Source: a virus
Strand: one strand, 5' to 3'
IMG/VR virus record: IMGVR_UViG_3300032331_002003
Coordinates: 1-37,763 of that record
DNA length: 37,763 bases
Below the pieces are notes generated by a model, which was given only the letters and a program-made list of their open reading frames with translations, had not been told where the DNA came from and searched no databases. Both the position numbers and the translations under genes were made by a program. This document shows, piece after piece, positions 8,678 to 17,910 of the stretch. The stretch's first letter is position 1; each line of letters begins with the position of its first letter.

Positions 8678-9408
8678 TGGTAGAACAGGCATTTCAGTCT
8701 AGCGCATTCCAAACAACCGCATTCCAAAGCGCGGCCGTTCTTTCCATTGCTACGACCGAAGCGCAGGATACAGCAAATATCCAAGGCGCTAATTATACGA
8801 TGCCTGAGGCCCCTACAGATGGCTATTACGGGTCTGGGTATTACGGCGAAGGTGTTTACGGTGTAGCTACATTCAATTCTAGTTTGGCAGCTACAGAAGC
8901 CCCAGATACAGCGTCTGCGGCAGGATCTGTTTTTTGGGATGTTGTTCTAGCCGCCACTGAAGCTCAAGATACTGCTGCGGTTTCTGTCTCCGTATATACC
9001 CAAATTACGCTTGCTACGACTGAGGCTCAAGATACAGCCGCAATTAGCTCGACAGTGTTTACTGACGCTTCAGCGAGCGCCGCTTCTACAAGTTCAGCGA
9101 CAGTTGCAGCCCAAGCTGTATACCTTGCCGCTGCTTCGACAAATGTGGTATCTATAGCCAATTCGCAGGGTTTCCTTGTGTATTCTGGGGCAGCTTCTGT
9201 CCTACAGTTGAGTGCTGCTACTGCTATTGCGCGCTATCTGTGGGAACCAGAGCAAGTTGAATCGGTGGTATGGCAAAACGATACAGTCGATGGGACAATT
9301 TGGAGTGCTGCTTCGAACGAATCGAGTTCATGGACACCGGCTACGCAAAATTCTAGTACTTGGACACCTATTGTTAACAACCCTGCAAACTGGCAAGAGG
9401 CGGCTTAG
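8677..9408 (+). CDS. Tail protein with 21-residue TEAQDTA repeats
   Basis: The 243-residue protein opens with AFQ repeats ([15 protein letters not shown]) and then carries the motif ATTEAQDTA or a close variant four times. The last three copies, with Glu at residues 74, 95 and 116, are spaced exactly 21 residues apart. A Tyr/Gly stretch ([15 protein letters not shown]) lies between copies one and two. The C-terminus has Trp-centred repeats ([28 protein letters not shown]). These features suit an elongated beta-structured virion appendage. ATG 8677 was chosen because it overlaps the preceding stop; no catalytic motif is visible. Confidence 0.65.
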   Translation: MVEQAFQSSAFQTTAFQSAAVLSIATTEAQDTANIQGANYTMPEAPTDGYYGSGYYGEGVYGVATFNSSLAATEAPDTASAAGSVFWDVVLAATEAQDTAAVSVSVYTQITLATTEAQDTAAISSTVFTDASASAASTSSATVAAQAVYLAAASTNVVSIANSQGFLVYSGAASVLQLSAATAIARYLWEPEQVESVVWQNDTVDGTIWSAASNESSSWTPATQNSSTWTPIVNNPANWQEAA

Positions 9409-9410
9409 AA

Positions 9411-10946
9411 ATGGCTGATACATATACCACTAACCTTAATCTGACGAAGCCAGAGGTTGGCGCGTCGCGTGATACTTGGGGCGGCAAGGTTAATTCTGAC
9501 TTAGACAGCATTGATGCTGTGTTTAACGCAGCCGGTAACGGTACATCTGTTGGCTTGAATATCGGATCTGGGAAAACTCTAACAGTAGGTGGCAATATTG
9601 CTGCCGGTGTTGTTATTTCTGGTTCGACAGCCTCTGACGCTTTGCGCATCACGCAAACAGGTGCTGGTAATGCGTTGGTTGTAGAGGATAGCGCTAATCC
9701 TGATAGCTCTCCGTTCTTGATCGATGCTAGTGGAAATACAGTTGTTGGGTATACAACAACATTAAATTCAAGAATTAACGCTTCAACTATTACTCCTGCT
9801 GTCCAAATTTCAGCAACGTCTTTTAGTAAAGCATCGTTAGGTCAATGGGGATATAATACAACGCCATATCACGTATTCTCAAGGAGTGCATCATCAACTA
9901 TTGGTTCTTATAGTGTTTTAAGTTCTGGTGATGTTATTGGAAGAATTGAATTTACTGGCGATGATGGAGCAAATTTCACTTCGGCTGCTAGAATTGCATC
10001 AGAGGTAGACGGCACACCCGGCTCAAATGATATGCCGGGACGATTGGTATTCAGCACTACTGCTGACGGCGCATCGATACCTACAGAACGTATGCGTATT
10101 TCTAACACCGGTCAGGTAAATATTGGCGCTAATGGTTCTTCTGGAACAGCTGCATTATTACAACTTGGTGCGGACAATACAATTATTCCAGCAGCCGTTG
10201 ATACATCTCATCATGGTATTGGAATAATATATGATGCGCCTGTAGGAGCTACTACTGGGCAGCGTGGTTTATCTGTATCATTTAATGGCGGAGACAGCGC
10301 AAGCCCGTACACAACAAGTGGAATCAATGGGATCGTAATCGATACCTATGCAAAAGGAACCAACCAAACTGTTAATAGTGCTTATGGTGTAAATATCGCA
10401 AGTGTAACAGCAGGTGGCACAAATAATTACGGTATCTATATTTCAGGCGCGTCTGGTGGTTCAGGAAATAACTATGGATTATACAATAACGGCACAACTT
10501 ATCTAAATGCTGCTGTAACTGCCACAAAGGGCGTTACTGGGTATCCTACTTTCCATGCAAGTGCGTCTGGAAGCCAAACTGTAACTAGTGCTACGTTAAC
10601 AAAAGTTACATTTACGACAGAAGAGTGGGATACAGCAACTGATTTTGCATCAAGTAGGTTCACCCCTTCAGTCGCTGGGTATTATCAAATAAACGCAATC
10701 ATTAGATGTACTGTCGGTTCTGGTGCTAGTAGCTCAGTTGTTCAAATTTATAAGAATGGGTCATCTTGGGCTATCAATACTGCTAGTGCTCCGAGCGGTA
10801 CATTAAATTCTGTTTCTGTTTCTGATTTGGTTTATTGTAACGGGACATCTGACTATATTGAGATTTATAGCAGTCAGACAGGAAGTGGTACGCTTACCAT
10901 TACAAGCGGTAGCTCATTTTCAGGATGCTTAGTAAGAGGTGCGTAA
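9411..10946 (+). CDS. Tail fibre with C-terminal C1q-like head
   Basis: The 511-residue protein begins with [20 protein letters not shown], a widespread anchor segment of phage tail fibres. A long Gly/Thr/Ser/Asn-rich shaft follows, with repeated beta turns. The last 130 residues look like a C1q/TNF-like jelly roll: [16 protein letters not shown], then [14 protein letters not shown] and [10 protein letters not shown]. Such C-terminal heads trimerise and bind surface ligands, so this is a good candidate receptor-binding protein. The base composition of the shaft is more AT-rich than the capsid genes, in keeping with exchange between phages. Confidence 0.75.
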   Translation: MADTYTTNLNLTKPEVGASRDTWGGKVNSDLDSIDAVFNAAGNGTSVGLNIGSGKTLTVGGNIAAGVVISGSTASDALRITQTGAGNALVVEDSANPDSSPFLIDASGNTVVGYTTTLNSRINASTITPAVQISATSFSKASLGQWGYNTTPYHVFSRSASSTIGSYSVLSSGDVIGRIEFTGDDGANFTSAARIASEVDGTPGSNDMPGRLVFSTTADGASIPTERMRISNTGQVNIGANGSSGTAALLQLGADNTIIPAAVDTSHHGIGIIYDAPVGATTGQRGLSVSFNGGDSASPYTTSGINGIVIDTYAKGTNQTVNSAYGVNIASVTAGGTNNYGIYISGASGGSGNNYGLYNNGTTYLNAAVTATKGVTGYPTFHASASGSQTVTSATLTKVTFTTEEWDTATDFASSRFTPSVAGYYQINAIIRCTVGSGASSSVVQIYKNGSSWAINTASAPSGTLNSVSVSDLVYCNGTSDYIEIYSSQTGSGTLTITSGSSFSGCLVRGA

Positions 10947-10947
10947 T

Positions 10948-11151
10948 ATGAATATTGTTGAAGCAATCATGGCAATCTATACGGATCTTAAGCAAGAAGA
11001 TTTTCTTTTAGGTGGGTCTATCGTTTTGCAAAATGATAGTGATGGCCGTGGAGATTATATTCGTGAATGGAACCACCAAACATACGTTCAACCAACGGAA
11101 GAAGAACTTGTGCAGGCTGGTTGGTCTGAAAAACAAGATTATTTTTCGTGA
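10948..11151 (+). CDS. XkdW-like small protein after the tail fibre
   Basis: The 67-residue protein has the layout of XkdW-type proteins found behind tail-fibre genes: an N-terminal helix with YTDL, then DGRGDYIREWN and PTEEELVQAGW. ATG 10948 is preferred, with AGAGG about nine bases upstream; a GTG three codons earlier is possible. By position it may help fibre folding or attachment, which is inference. Confidence 0.55.
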   Translation: MNIVEAIMAIYTDLKQEDFLLGGSIVLQNDSDGRGDYIREWNHQTYVQPTEEELVQAGWSEKQDYFS

Positions 11152-11182
11152 TTTAAAAATACTATAAAGCAATAGGTGATCT

Positions 11183-11386
11183 ATGTCAGATGATCTGAAT
11201 CAGCAAATCGGGCGCATGGAAGCTCAAATCGAGATGCTTCATCGCGACATGGGTGAACTTAAAACTGAGGTTAAATCTATCGCTTCTGCCATGAACCGGT
11301 GGAAGGGTGCAGGTGCACTTCTCGCTTTGATTGGCGTAGTGTTTGGGTTCTTTGTTGACTTGGTCTTTAAAGCGTTAGGTCGATGA
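11183..11386 (+). CDS. Small coiled-coil membrane protein of the lysis cassette
   Basis: The 67-residue protein has a coiled-coil helix (residues 5-38) followed by one hydrophobic membrane segment (about 43-63, ALLALIGVVFGFFVDLVF) and a short basic tail. This is the design of XhlA-like accessory lysis proteins, which sit on the inner face of the membrane. AGGTGA precedes the start. The two genes that follow also encode membrane proteins, then the muramidase, so a role as holin partner or antiholin is likely but not shown. Confidence 0.65.
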   Translation: MSDDLNQQIGRMEAQIEMLHRDMGELKTEVKSIASAMNRWKGAGALLALIGVVFGFFVDLVFKALGR

Positions 11387-11857
11387 ATGGACCCGTTTAC
11401 TATCCTTGCAGGTGCAACTGCGATCTATAACGGGCTGAAGTCTGCTGTCAGCACTGGCGAAGATGTAGTTGATACTGCAAGACGAGTTGGCAATCTCATG
11501 TCCGAGGTGGCTAAAGTTGTCCAGATTGTTTCTCTTCCTCACAAGAAAAAGCTATTCCAATCTACTGCTGACTATGAAGCAGAAGCGATACAGCGTTTCA
11601 CAGCAAAGAAAAAAGCGCAAACCTTAGCTTTTGAGGCAAAGAATCTCTTTATCTCTCAGCACGGCGTTGCATCGTGGGAGCAGATCCAGAAAGAGGTTAC
11701 TGAGATGCGAAAAGAAGCAGCTCGTCAGGCGCGACTTGAAGCTGAAGCCGCAGAAGAGGCAAAGAAAGACATCATCCTTGTTTCATCAATCGTTGGCGGT
11801 CTGATTTTGGCTATGGGTGTAATCGGACTTGTCCTAGTACTCAGGGGAGCACATTAA
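11387..11857 (+). CDS. Tail-anchored membrane protein of the lysis cassette, unknown function
   Basis: The 156-residue protein has a helical, highly charged body (Ala/Lys/Glu-rich, about residues 55-127) and a single strong membrane segment near the C-terminus (129-152). It starts on the base after the previous stop and ends overlapping the holin start by one base. It lacks a lipobox and lacks the outside-facing topology expected of an i-spanin, so it is not an obvious Rz. Whether it acts in lysis or is a virion membrane protein cannot be decided here. Confidence 0.6.
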   Translation: MDPFTILAGATAIYNGLKSAVSTGEDVVDTARRVGNLMSEVAKVVQIVSLPHKKKLFQSTADYEAEAIQRFTAKKKAQTLAFEAKNLFISQHGVASWEQIQKEVTEMRKEAARQARLEAEAAEEAKKDIILVSSIVGGLILAMGVIGLVLVLRGAH

Positions 11858-12354
11858 TGGATTTTCTCAAAACATTCGGTCCACTGATTAACTCAGTCGC
11901 ACCAACTCTTGCTACGGCTATGGGTGGTCCAGTTGCAGGAATGGCTGTGAAAGCTCTGTCTGGTGCGCTTTTCGGTCATCAGGACGCCTCTGATGAAGAG
12001 ATCAAACTCGCACTGGCAAACCCTACAGCGGAACAATTAGCTGCGCTGAAAAAGGTTGACGCTGACTTCAAGGTGCAGATGAAGTCTCTCGACATCGACT
12101 TGGAGCGCATCGCTGCCTCTGACAGAGATAGTGCCAGAAACTACGCAATCATGACCCACGACCTTACTCCGCGTATCTTGGCGGTTATCGTTGTCGTGGC
12201 ATGGGGATGCGTCCAGTGGTTCATGCTACACAATGTGATCGAGCCTTCGATGCGCGAGTTAATCGCACGTGTTCTCGGTACACTTGATGGCGCGCTGATG
12301 CTCGTTCTCTCATACTATTTCGGTTCAGCTCACCGGCATACGGACAGCAAGTAA
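11857..12354 (+). CDS. Three-helix holin (GTA-type holin 3TM family)
   Basis: The 165-residue protein has an N-terminal hydrophobic stretch (about residues 8-40), a charged cytoplasmic part with the family motif SDRDSARNYA (88-97), then LTPRILAVIVVVAWGCV (103-119) and a third segment near 134-156. That pattern is the GTA_holin_3TM family, common in alphaproteobacterial phages and gene-transfer agents. It would form the membrane lesion that times lysis and releases the muramidase encoded next. Start and stop each overlap the neighbouring genes by one base. Confidence 0.85.
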   Translation: MDFLKTFGPLINSVAPTLATAMGGPVAGMAVKALSGALFGHQDASDEEIKLALANPTAEQLAALKKVDADFKVQMKSLDIDLERIAASDRDSARNYAIMTHDLTPRILAVIVVVAWGCVQWFMLHNVIEPSMRELIARVLGTLDGALMLVLSYYFGSAHRHTDSK

Positions 12355-12890
12355 TGCGCGATAACTTTGACCATTGCCTGAAAGCTGTGCTGAAGCACGA
12401 AGGCGGCTATGTTGACCATCCGCGTGATCCCGGCGGTGCTACCAATCTCGGCTGCACCAAAAAGGTCTGGGAAGAGTGGGTCGGTCACGAGGTGTCGAAG
12501 GACGATATACGCGCACTAACAGTGTCAGATGTAGCACCGCTTTACCGCAAGCGTTATTGGGACGCTGTTAGGGGCGACGATCTCCCTTCCGGTGTAGATA
12601 TGGCTGTCTTCGACTGCGCTATCAATTCTGGCACAGGACGAGCGGCAAAGATTGCCCAGAAGATTTCCGGTGTGTCGCAGGATGGAGCGATAGGGCCAGC
12701 GTCGCTTGCCGCAATTCGTAAGATCGTCGATGACACGGGTGCGATGTTCTTCATCGATCAGTTCTGCGATGCCCGTATCGCGTTTCTCCAAGCACTGCCG
12801 ACCTTTGAGACATTCGGTAAAGGTTGGATGCGGCGCGTAAATGAGGTAAATAAAGAGGCAGTAGACCTTTCCCGTTCTGGAGATGCCTAA
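12354..12890 (+). CDS. Endolysin, GH108-type muramidase
   Basis: The 178-residue protein begins with the hallmark of glycoside hydrolase family 108: KHEGGYVDHPRDPGGATNLG at residues 14-33, in which Glu16 is the expected catalytic acid. YRKRYWDAVRGDDLPSG near residue 65 and the segment FDCAINSGTGRA near 86-97 belong to the same fold, and the C-terminal part carries the peptidoglycan-binding-3-like region. It cleaves the glycan strand after release by the holin. No signal peptide is visible, in line with holin-dependent export. Confidence 0.92.
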   Translation: MRDNFDHCLKAVLKHEGGYVDHPRDPGGATNLGCTKKVWEEWVGHEVSKDDIRALTVSDVAPLYRKRYWDAVRGDDLPSGVDMAVFDCAINSGTGRAAKIAQKISGVSQDGAIGPASLAAIRKIVDDTGAMFFIDQFCDARIAFLQALPTFETFGKGWMRRVNEVNKEAVDLSRSGDA

Positions 12891-14614
12891 TGCCGTTCGT
12901 CCCATTGAGCATGCCGTCTGGAGTAGTTAAACCTGCGACACCGCTTATGGCGAAGGGGCGTTATTGGGATACCAATCTCATCCGCTGGCAGTCGAACAAA
13001 CTCCTACCTGTTGGCGGTTGGCAGCGTATTAACCAGACGGCATTCCCCAGCGCTGTAAGAGCACTATACCCTTGGCGGGATAGATTTAGCTCACCGTGGC
13101 TTATGATCGGCTGCGAGACAAAACTGTATGCCAATAACGGATCAACATACACTGACATCACACCTGTAAACTATCAAACATGGTCTGGTGGTGGGGCTTA
13201 CGGATCGTGGACGTACGGTACTTTGCTTTACGGCGATGATACAGACGCGACTTATCCACGTCCTGCAAGTTTGCTCAATCCTCCTGTCTATACATGGACA
13301 ATGGATAACTGGGGCGAAGATGTACTTGCAGTATCTTCAAGCGATGGGAGACTGTTTGTTTATCACCCAAATGATACTCAAGCAGCCATTGTAGGATACT
13401 CAGATATTTCTGGTGTTGTGCGGTCATCTAACGTGGTTACTGTTTCAACTGTTCTTGATCACTCATTCAGAGTAGGCCAGAGCGTCGTAATCGCTGGCGT
13501 AACAAACACGTCTTTCAATGGAACATTTACAGTTGCATCTGTTCCTTCATCTGACACTTTTACATACGCTCAAACCGGAACGAATGCTTCTTCTAGCGGC
13601 GGAACTGTAACGCATAGTGGCACACCATCGCAGAGCAACGGTGTCATCGTAACTCCTGAGAGACATTGTGTTGTTTATGGCGGTGAGTCTGGTCGGCAGG
13701 TAGCATGGTCTGACCAAGAAGACTACGCAGAGTGGGATTTTGCCTCTGTAACCAATACTGCTGGCTTTTTTGAGCTAGATACGCAGTCTCAAATTCTTAT
13801 GGCTACAGCAGTCAGAGAAGGAACAATCTTCTGGACAGAAGATGAAGCATGGCTGATGCGGTATATCGGTTCGCCATACATCTACAGCTTTGAGCGTCTT
13901 GGTTGGGGTTGCGGCTTGGTTGCACCAAGAGCATTCGCAACATTTTCCGGTAGATGTATTTGGATGGGTAAGGAGAGTTTCTTTATCTATGATGGTGGTT
14001 ACGTAAAACCGTTGCCATGCGATGTATTTGACTATCTCTCAAAGGATATGGATCAGGCTGTTAGCTCGGCTTATGCGCATGGGTCTGAAAACGGTTTATT
14101 TTCTGAAATATGGTTCTGGTATCCGTCACAGGGTGCCGCTGAACCAGATAAGTACGTGATCTATAATTATGCAGAAAATTGGTGGTCTATTGGATCAATG
14201 ACACGAACAGCAGCCTGTGGTGCTGGTGTTTTCGATTACCCTATCGCTGCGGATGAAAACTTCAATTTGTTCTATCAGGAGAACGGTTGGACTGATAACG
14301 GCGCGTCTTTGGTCGGACAAAGATATGCTGAAACAGGATCTCTGAATCTGCAAGACGGTAATAACCTTATCATGGTCCGCCAAGCTCTTACCGATAGTGG
14401 CTATGGGTATGAGGCAACTCAGTTGCAGTTCTATAAGTCTTACGCGCCAGACGGCACTGAAACGATATCTTCAGCGTATAATCCTAGACCTAATGGCTAT
14501 ACAGACATTCGGGTAACTGGAAGAGATCTACGGTTGCGCATCGAAGCTACTGAAGATGCACCGTGGAGCGTTGGAGAGACGCGCCTAGACCTAGTTCCAA
14601 GGGGCGAAAGATGA
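12890..14614 (+). CDS. Tail nozzle/hub-like protein (P22 gp10-like), with an inserted beta module
   Basis: The 574-residue protein is rich in Trp, Gly and Tyr and has repeated beta blades, as in podoviral nozzle proteins that extend the tail below the adaptor. Landmarks include GRYWDTNLIRWQSNKLLPVG (residues 23-42) and ERHCVVYGGESGRQVAWSD (257-275). Between about residues 176 and 244 there is a self-contained module of Ig-like composition (NVVTVSTVLDHSFRVGQSVV, FNGTFTVASVPSSDTFTYAQ) that interrupts the blades. The assignment rests on size, composition and order; the family name is less certain than for the capsid genes. Confidence 0.6.
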   Translation: MPFVPLSMPSGVVKPATPLMAKGRYWDTNLIRWQSNKLLPVGGWQRINQTAFPSAVRALYPWRDRFSSPWLMIGCETKLYANNGSTYTDITPVNYQTWSGGGAYGSWTYGTLLYGDDTDATYPRPASLLNPPVYTWTMDNWGEDVLAVSSSDGRLFVYHPNDTQAAIVGYSDISGVVRSSNVVTVSTVLDHSFRVGQSVVIAGVTNTSFNGTFTVASVPSSDTFTYAQTGTNASSSGGTVTHSGTPSQSNGVIVTPERHCVVYGGESGRQVAWSDQEDYAEWDFASVTNTAGFFELDTQSQILMATAVREGTIFWTEDEAWLMRYIGSPYIYSFERLGWGCGLVAPRAFATFSGRCIWMGKESFFIYDGGYVKPLPCDVFDYLSKDMDQAVSSAYAHGSENGLFSEIWFWYPSQGAAEPDKYVIYNYAENWWSIGSMTRTAACGAGVFDYPIAADENFNLFYQENGWTDNGASLVGQRYAETGSLNLQDGNNLIMVRQALTDSGYGYEATQLQFYKSYAPDGTETISSAYNPRPNGYTDIRVTGRDLRLRIEATEDAPWSVGETRLDLVPRGER

Positions 14615-14826
14615 AGCTTTTCATTCCCAACCCCCCTGCCGTATATAGTCAATCTACGTTTAATACGATTTTCGATACAATTAAGAGGTCTATATTATCG
14701 GGTGTTTCTGTCGATGAAGCAGTAGAAAGCGTGCTTCTTCAAAGTCCAGACGGAACGGTGTATAAGGTTACAGTTAGTAATACGGGAACTCTTACGACTA
14801 CGGTGGTGCCTCTTGGCTCTCGATGA
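14611..14826 (+). CDS. Small virion-region protein, unknown function
   Basis: This 71-residue protein starts at ATG 14611, overlapping the previous stop (ATGA), with AGGGG about ten bases upstream. The N-terminal helix (TFNTIFDTIKRSILSG) is followed by a short beta hairpin (GTVYKVTVSNTG). I recognise no family. It lies between the nozzle and the ejection-protein genes, and many podoviruses have a short gene there. Confidence 0.65.
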   Translation: MKLFIPNPPAVYSQSTFNTIFDTIKRSILSGVSVDEAVESVLLQSPDGTVYKVTVSNTGTLTTTVVPLGSR

Positions 14827-15178
14827 ACAGCAGATAATCAGGCTTTTAGAGTCTGGATTAAAGAAAGGTGGATACACGCATTCCGTTTTGGATATCGTTG
14901 CAGATCTGAAGGCCGGGCGCATGCAGGCTTTCTTAAATGACGGGGCAATCGCAATTACTCAGATCGCGAGCTTTCCTCAAAAACGTGTCCTTGAACTTCT
15001 GTGGTGTGCCGGTGTTCTTGATGATGTGATTGGGCTAAAAGAAAAATTGATAGAGTTTGCAAAAGAGAATGAGTGCACAATGGGTCGGGCGTATGTCAGG
15101 CCGGGACTTGTTGGACCATTAGAGCAGGCTGGATGGCGTAAAGCACAGACAGTTATGTTCTTTGACATGGAGAATTGA
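14813..15178 (+). CDS. GNAT-like small protein of the virion block
   Basis: The 121-residue protein begins at TTG 14813, overlapping the preceding gene by 14 bases; no better ATG exists in frame. Its strand-helix order (an AIAITQIASFPQKRVLELLWC strand-turn-helix region, then CTMGRAYVRPGLVGPLEQAG and a final strand KAQTVMFFDM) resembles a reduced GCN5-type acetyltransferase, but no clear acetyl-CoA loop is visible. Proteins with this look sit before the ejection proteins in several podoviruses. Function is unknown. Confidence 0.6.
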   Translation: MALDEQQIIRLLESGLKKGGYTHSVLDIVADLKAGRMQAFLNDGAIAITQIASFPQKRVLELLWCAGVLDDVIGLKEKLIEFAKENECTMGRAYVRPGLVGPLEQAGWRKAQTVMFFDMEN

Positions 15179-15179
15179 T

Positions 15180-16322
15180 ATGAGTGGCGGCGGCTCGCAA
15201 AGCACTACGACAACAAATAACGTACCTCAATGGATTCAAAAGTTCGGGCAAGAGAACGTCGATTTTGCTAAACGCATAGCAAATCGCCCTTATCAAGCGT
15301 ATGGCGGTAACACTGTCGCTGGGTTTTCTCCAGACCAGCAAGCCGCCTTCAACATGTTGCGCGGTAATGTTGGCGCGTATCGGCCAGCGTATGAGTCTGC
15401 GCTGCGTTCTGCTCAAGACGTTGCTGGTACAAAAGCCGGAGAGTTTAGCGCACAAGATCTCCAGCGCTACATGGACCCATACCAACAGCAGGTAGAACAG
15501 GGCGCTCTCTCTAATATTGAACGTCAGCGTCAGTTGGCCCAGAACCAAGTATCACAGCAAGCCGCATCTGCTGGAGCTTTTGGTGGTTCTCGGCAGGCTA
15601 TCGCTGAAGCCGTTTCTAATGCTGAAGCTGCGCGAGTTGCTGGCGAAACTTCTGCCAATATTCGCTCTCAGGGATTCAAAACCGCTGCCGAACTTATGGC
15701 TCAAGACCAAAACCGTGCTCTGCAAGCTGCTCAGTTGCGTCTTGCTGGTGCAGGTCAGGTTGGCGCTCTTGCTCAAGCTGGCCAGCAGTCAATGATGAGC
15801 GATGTGTCAGCTCTTTCAGCGGCTGGTAATCAGCAACGTGCTCTGCAACAGCAGCGCCTTGACGAAGCCTATCGTCGCTGGGCTGAACAACGGAATTATC
15901 CATTACAGCAGCTCGCTATCCGTCAGGGTGGTCTTAGCGGTATACCGTATAGCACAAGCAGCACGTCTTCTACTTCAGGAGGTGGTAACCCTTGGCTCTC
16001 AGCGCTTGGTGGTGCAGGTATGGGAGCTAATATCGGTGGTATGATTCCGGGGCTTGGTGCTGGTTGGGGCGCTGGACTTGGATCTCTAATGGCGTTCCTT
16101 TCAGATGAAAGCATGAAGACTGACATTGAGAAGCTTGGCAAGGATAAGGAAACTGGCATCACGATGTACGCATATCGGTACAAGGGCGATCCGAAGAGCT
16201 ATCCAAAAGTGGTCGGCCCTATGGCGCAAGAGATTGAGAAAAAGTATCCAGATCAGGTCAAGAAGGTTGCAGGTAAGCTTGCAGTTAATCTTGGTTTCGG
16301 ACCTATGACGCAAAACGCGTAA
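15180..16322 (+). CDS. Ejection/internal virion protein with C-terminal S74-type (endosialidase chaperone) motif
   Basis: The 380-residue protein starts at ATG 15180 with GGAG nine bases upstream. It has a Gln/Ala-rich helical body (about residues 50-250), a glycine-rich hydrophobic stretch (273-306, membrane-active in appearance) and a C-terminal region SDESMKTDIEKLG, MYAYRYKGD, VGPMAQEIEKKYPDQV. That is the start of a Peptidase_S74 / intramolecular chaperone domain. Ser308 and Lys313 have the five-residue spacing of the catalytic Ser-Lys dyad. The domain is short (73 residues after the serine). In tail spikes S74 cleaves itself off after trimer folding; here it is attached to an ejection-type protein. 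Confidence 0.7.
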   Translation: MSGGGSQSTTTTNNVPQWIQKFGQENVDFAKRIANRPYQAYGGNTVAGFSPDQQAAFNMLRGNVGAYRPAYESALRSAQDVAGTKAGEFSAQDLQRYMDPYQQQVEQGALSNIERQRQLAQNQVSQQAASAGAFGGSRQAIAEAVSNAEAARVAGETSANIRSQGFKTAAELMAQDQNRALQAAQLRLAGAGQVGALAQAGQQSMMSDVSALSAAGNQQRALQQQRLDEAYRRWAEQRNYPLQQLAIRQGGLSGIPYSTSSTSSTSGGGNPWLSALGGAGMGANIGGMIPGLGAGWGAGLGSLMAFLSDESMKTDIEKLGKDKETGITMYAYRYKGDPKSYPKVVGPMAQEIEKKYPDQVKKVAGKLAVNLGFGPMTQNA

Positions 16323-16332
16323 GGAATAGCAG

Positions 16333-17901
16333 ATGGCTGACGATACCGACCGTTACCGTGAAACAGGCAGTAACCCCCGAGCTGGTGATACTCCCGGCTT
16401 TGGCACGGGTGGTGGTGGATCAGTTGGCGGCGGTGGTGGGTATGGATCAGGAGGAGGCCTGCTATCTGGCGGCGGTGATAACGGTCGCGATAATTATGGA
16501 CGTGATGCGTCAATCAACGCCACAGAGGCAGCCAATCGTGCATTAGCTGAAGAGCGTGCACGTCAGCAGGCGTACATGAATTTCATTGCGTCTCAAGCTG
16601 CTGGCGGTCCTAGAACGCGTGGTGGCCCTGCATCTGTAGAGGCAGATTTAGCGCAACGCGATGCAATGATTAAGGACTTTATCACCAAGACTATTATGGC
16701 TGAGTCTGGTGGTATTGCGAATATTAAAAATCCACTTTCATCTGCAACTGGTCTTGGACAGTTCACAAAAGGAACATGGTTAGATTTAGTTGACAAGTAT
16801 CGCCCAGATCTAAAGCGCGACTTAACACAAGGACAAATTCTTGACCTGAGAACAGATCCACAACTCTCTACGGAGATGGTTGGCAATCTGGCGAAAGATA
16901 ATGCTGCATATCTTGAATCTCGTAACCTTCCAGTTAACGAGGGGTCTCTATATCTTTCTCATTTTCTTGGTGCAGGAACAGCAGCAAATGTGTTGAAGTC
17001 ATCGCCTGACACGCCAATTAGCGACATTGTCGGTGAAGACGCAATTAACGCAAACAAGCGAATCCTTGGTGGTGACCGTACAGCAGCAGATATTGCTCAA
17101 TGGGCATCAAATAAGATGATGGCAAGCGTTCCCGCTCGCGGTGCAGTTCAGGCATCTGCAAATGAGCCGTCAGTGCGTTCTGGATTTAACCCTCCAGAAA
17201 CAGGTCAACCTTCAACTCAACCTGCGCAAACTGGTGGCTTTTTTAATCAATTATTTGGTGGGCCAGCCGCGCTTCAAACTCGCATCGCTGATTTAGAAGC
17301 TGCCGGTCGCACATCAACTTACCCGACTTTCGGGAATAATAACCCAGAAGCTGATTGGAATGCGGGAGACGTAAAGCAGTGGTACGCAGATCAGTTTGCT
17401 GGCGGAGATATTAGCAAGGTTAAATCACGAATCACTGATTTTGGTGAAGGTCCGGTCGTTGACTATTACACAAAAGATTTAGCAGAAGTTCCGGGTGATA
17501 TTATTTCTGGACTGCTAGGTGGGATCGGCAAATCCTTTGGAGGTGCCGGTGGTAAACCGTATAAAGGCGCAGAGTCAGACCGCGCATCATCTATCGCAAC
17601 TGGCAGTATTTTCGGAAATCTTTTCAGTGGTACTCCTCGTGCTGATTATGGCCCTTATGGAAATCTCACACCCGAACAGTATCGTCAGCAATATGGCGCT
17701 ATCGGTGTCCCACAACGTCAAGCTGTTGCGGCGTTAAGCCCTGCTATCACACCTGCATCAATACCTGCACCTACGCCAGAGGAAATGGCAAAAGACCCAT
17801 ATCTTTGGCAGCAATACTATAACCGTATTCCTCAAAACTATGGTATCGAAATAGCTCAAGCACCACTGATGGGTCCATCGATACGCGGCATATTCTCTTA
17901 G
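16333..17901 (+). CDS. Virion transglycosylase (SLT domain) ejection protein
   Basis: The 522-residue protein opens with a low-complexity Gly-rich segment (residues 22-50), then a lytic-transglycosylase-like domain at about 105-250. The catalytic glutamate is Glu124 in IMAESGG, with the companion motif SSATGLGQF (136-144) and LYLSHFLGAG further on. Such proteins are carried inside the virion and open the peptidoglycan during DNA entry. The remaining 270 residues are low in recognised domains. It is flanked by other ejection-type proteins. Confidence 0.82.
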   Translation: MADDTDRYRETGSNPRAGDTPGFGTGGGGSVGGGGGYGSGGGLLSGGGDNGRDNYGRDASINATEAANRALAEERARQQAYMNFIASQAAGGPRTRGGPASVEADLAQRDAMIKDFITKTIMAESGGIANIKNPLSSATGLGQFTKGTWLDLVDKYRPDLKRDLTQGQILDLRTDPQLSTEMVGNLAKDNAAYLESRNLPVNEGSLYLSHFLGAGTAANVLKSSPDTPISDIVGEDAINANKRILGGDRTAADIAQWASNKMMASVPARGAVQASANEPSVRSGFNPPETGQPSTQPAQTGGFFNQLFGGPAALQTRIADLEAAGRTSTYPTFGNNNPEADWNAGDVKQWYADQFAGGDISKVKSRITDFGEGPVVDYYTKDLAEVPGDIISGLLGGIGKSFGGAGGKPYKGAESDRASSIATGSIFGNLFSGTPRADYGPYGNLTPEQYRQQYGAIGVPQRQAVAALSPAITPASIPAPTPEEMAKDPYLWQQYYNRIPQNYGIEIAQAPLMGPSIRGIFS

Positions 17902-17910
17902 GAGCAGATA

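Noticed and set aside
13253-13261. Near DnaA box TTATCCACG
   Set aside because: It is inside a coding sequence, has one mismatch at the last base, and lacks the longer context shared by the two intergenic boxes.
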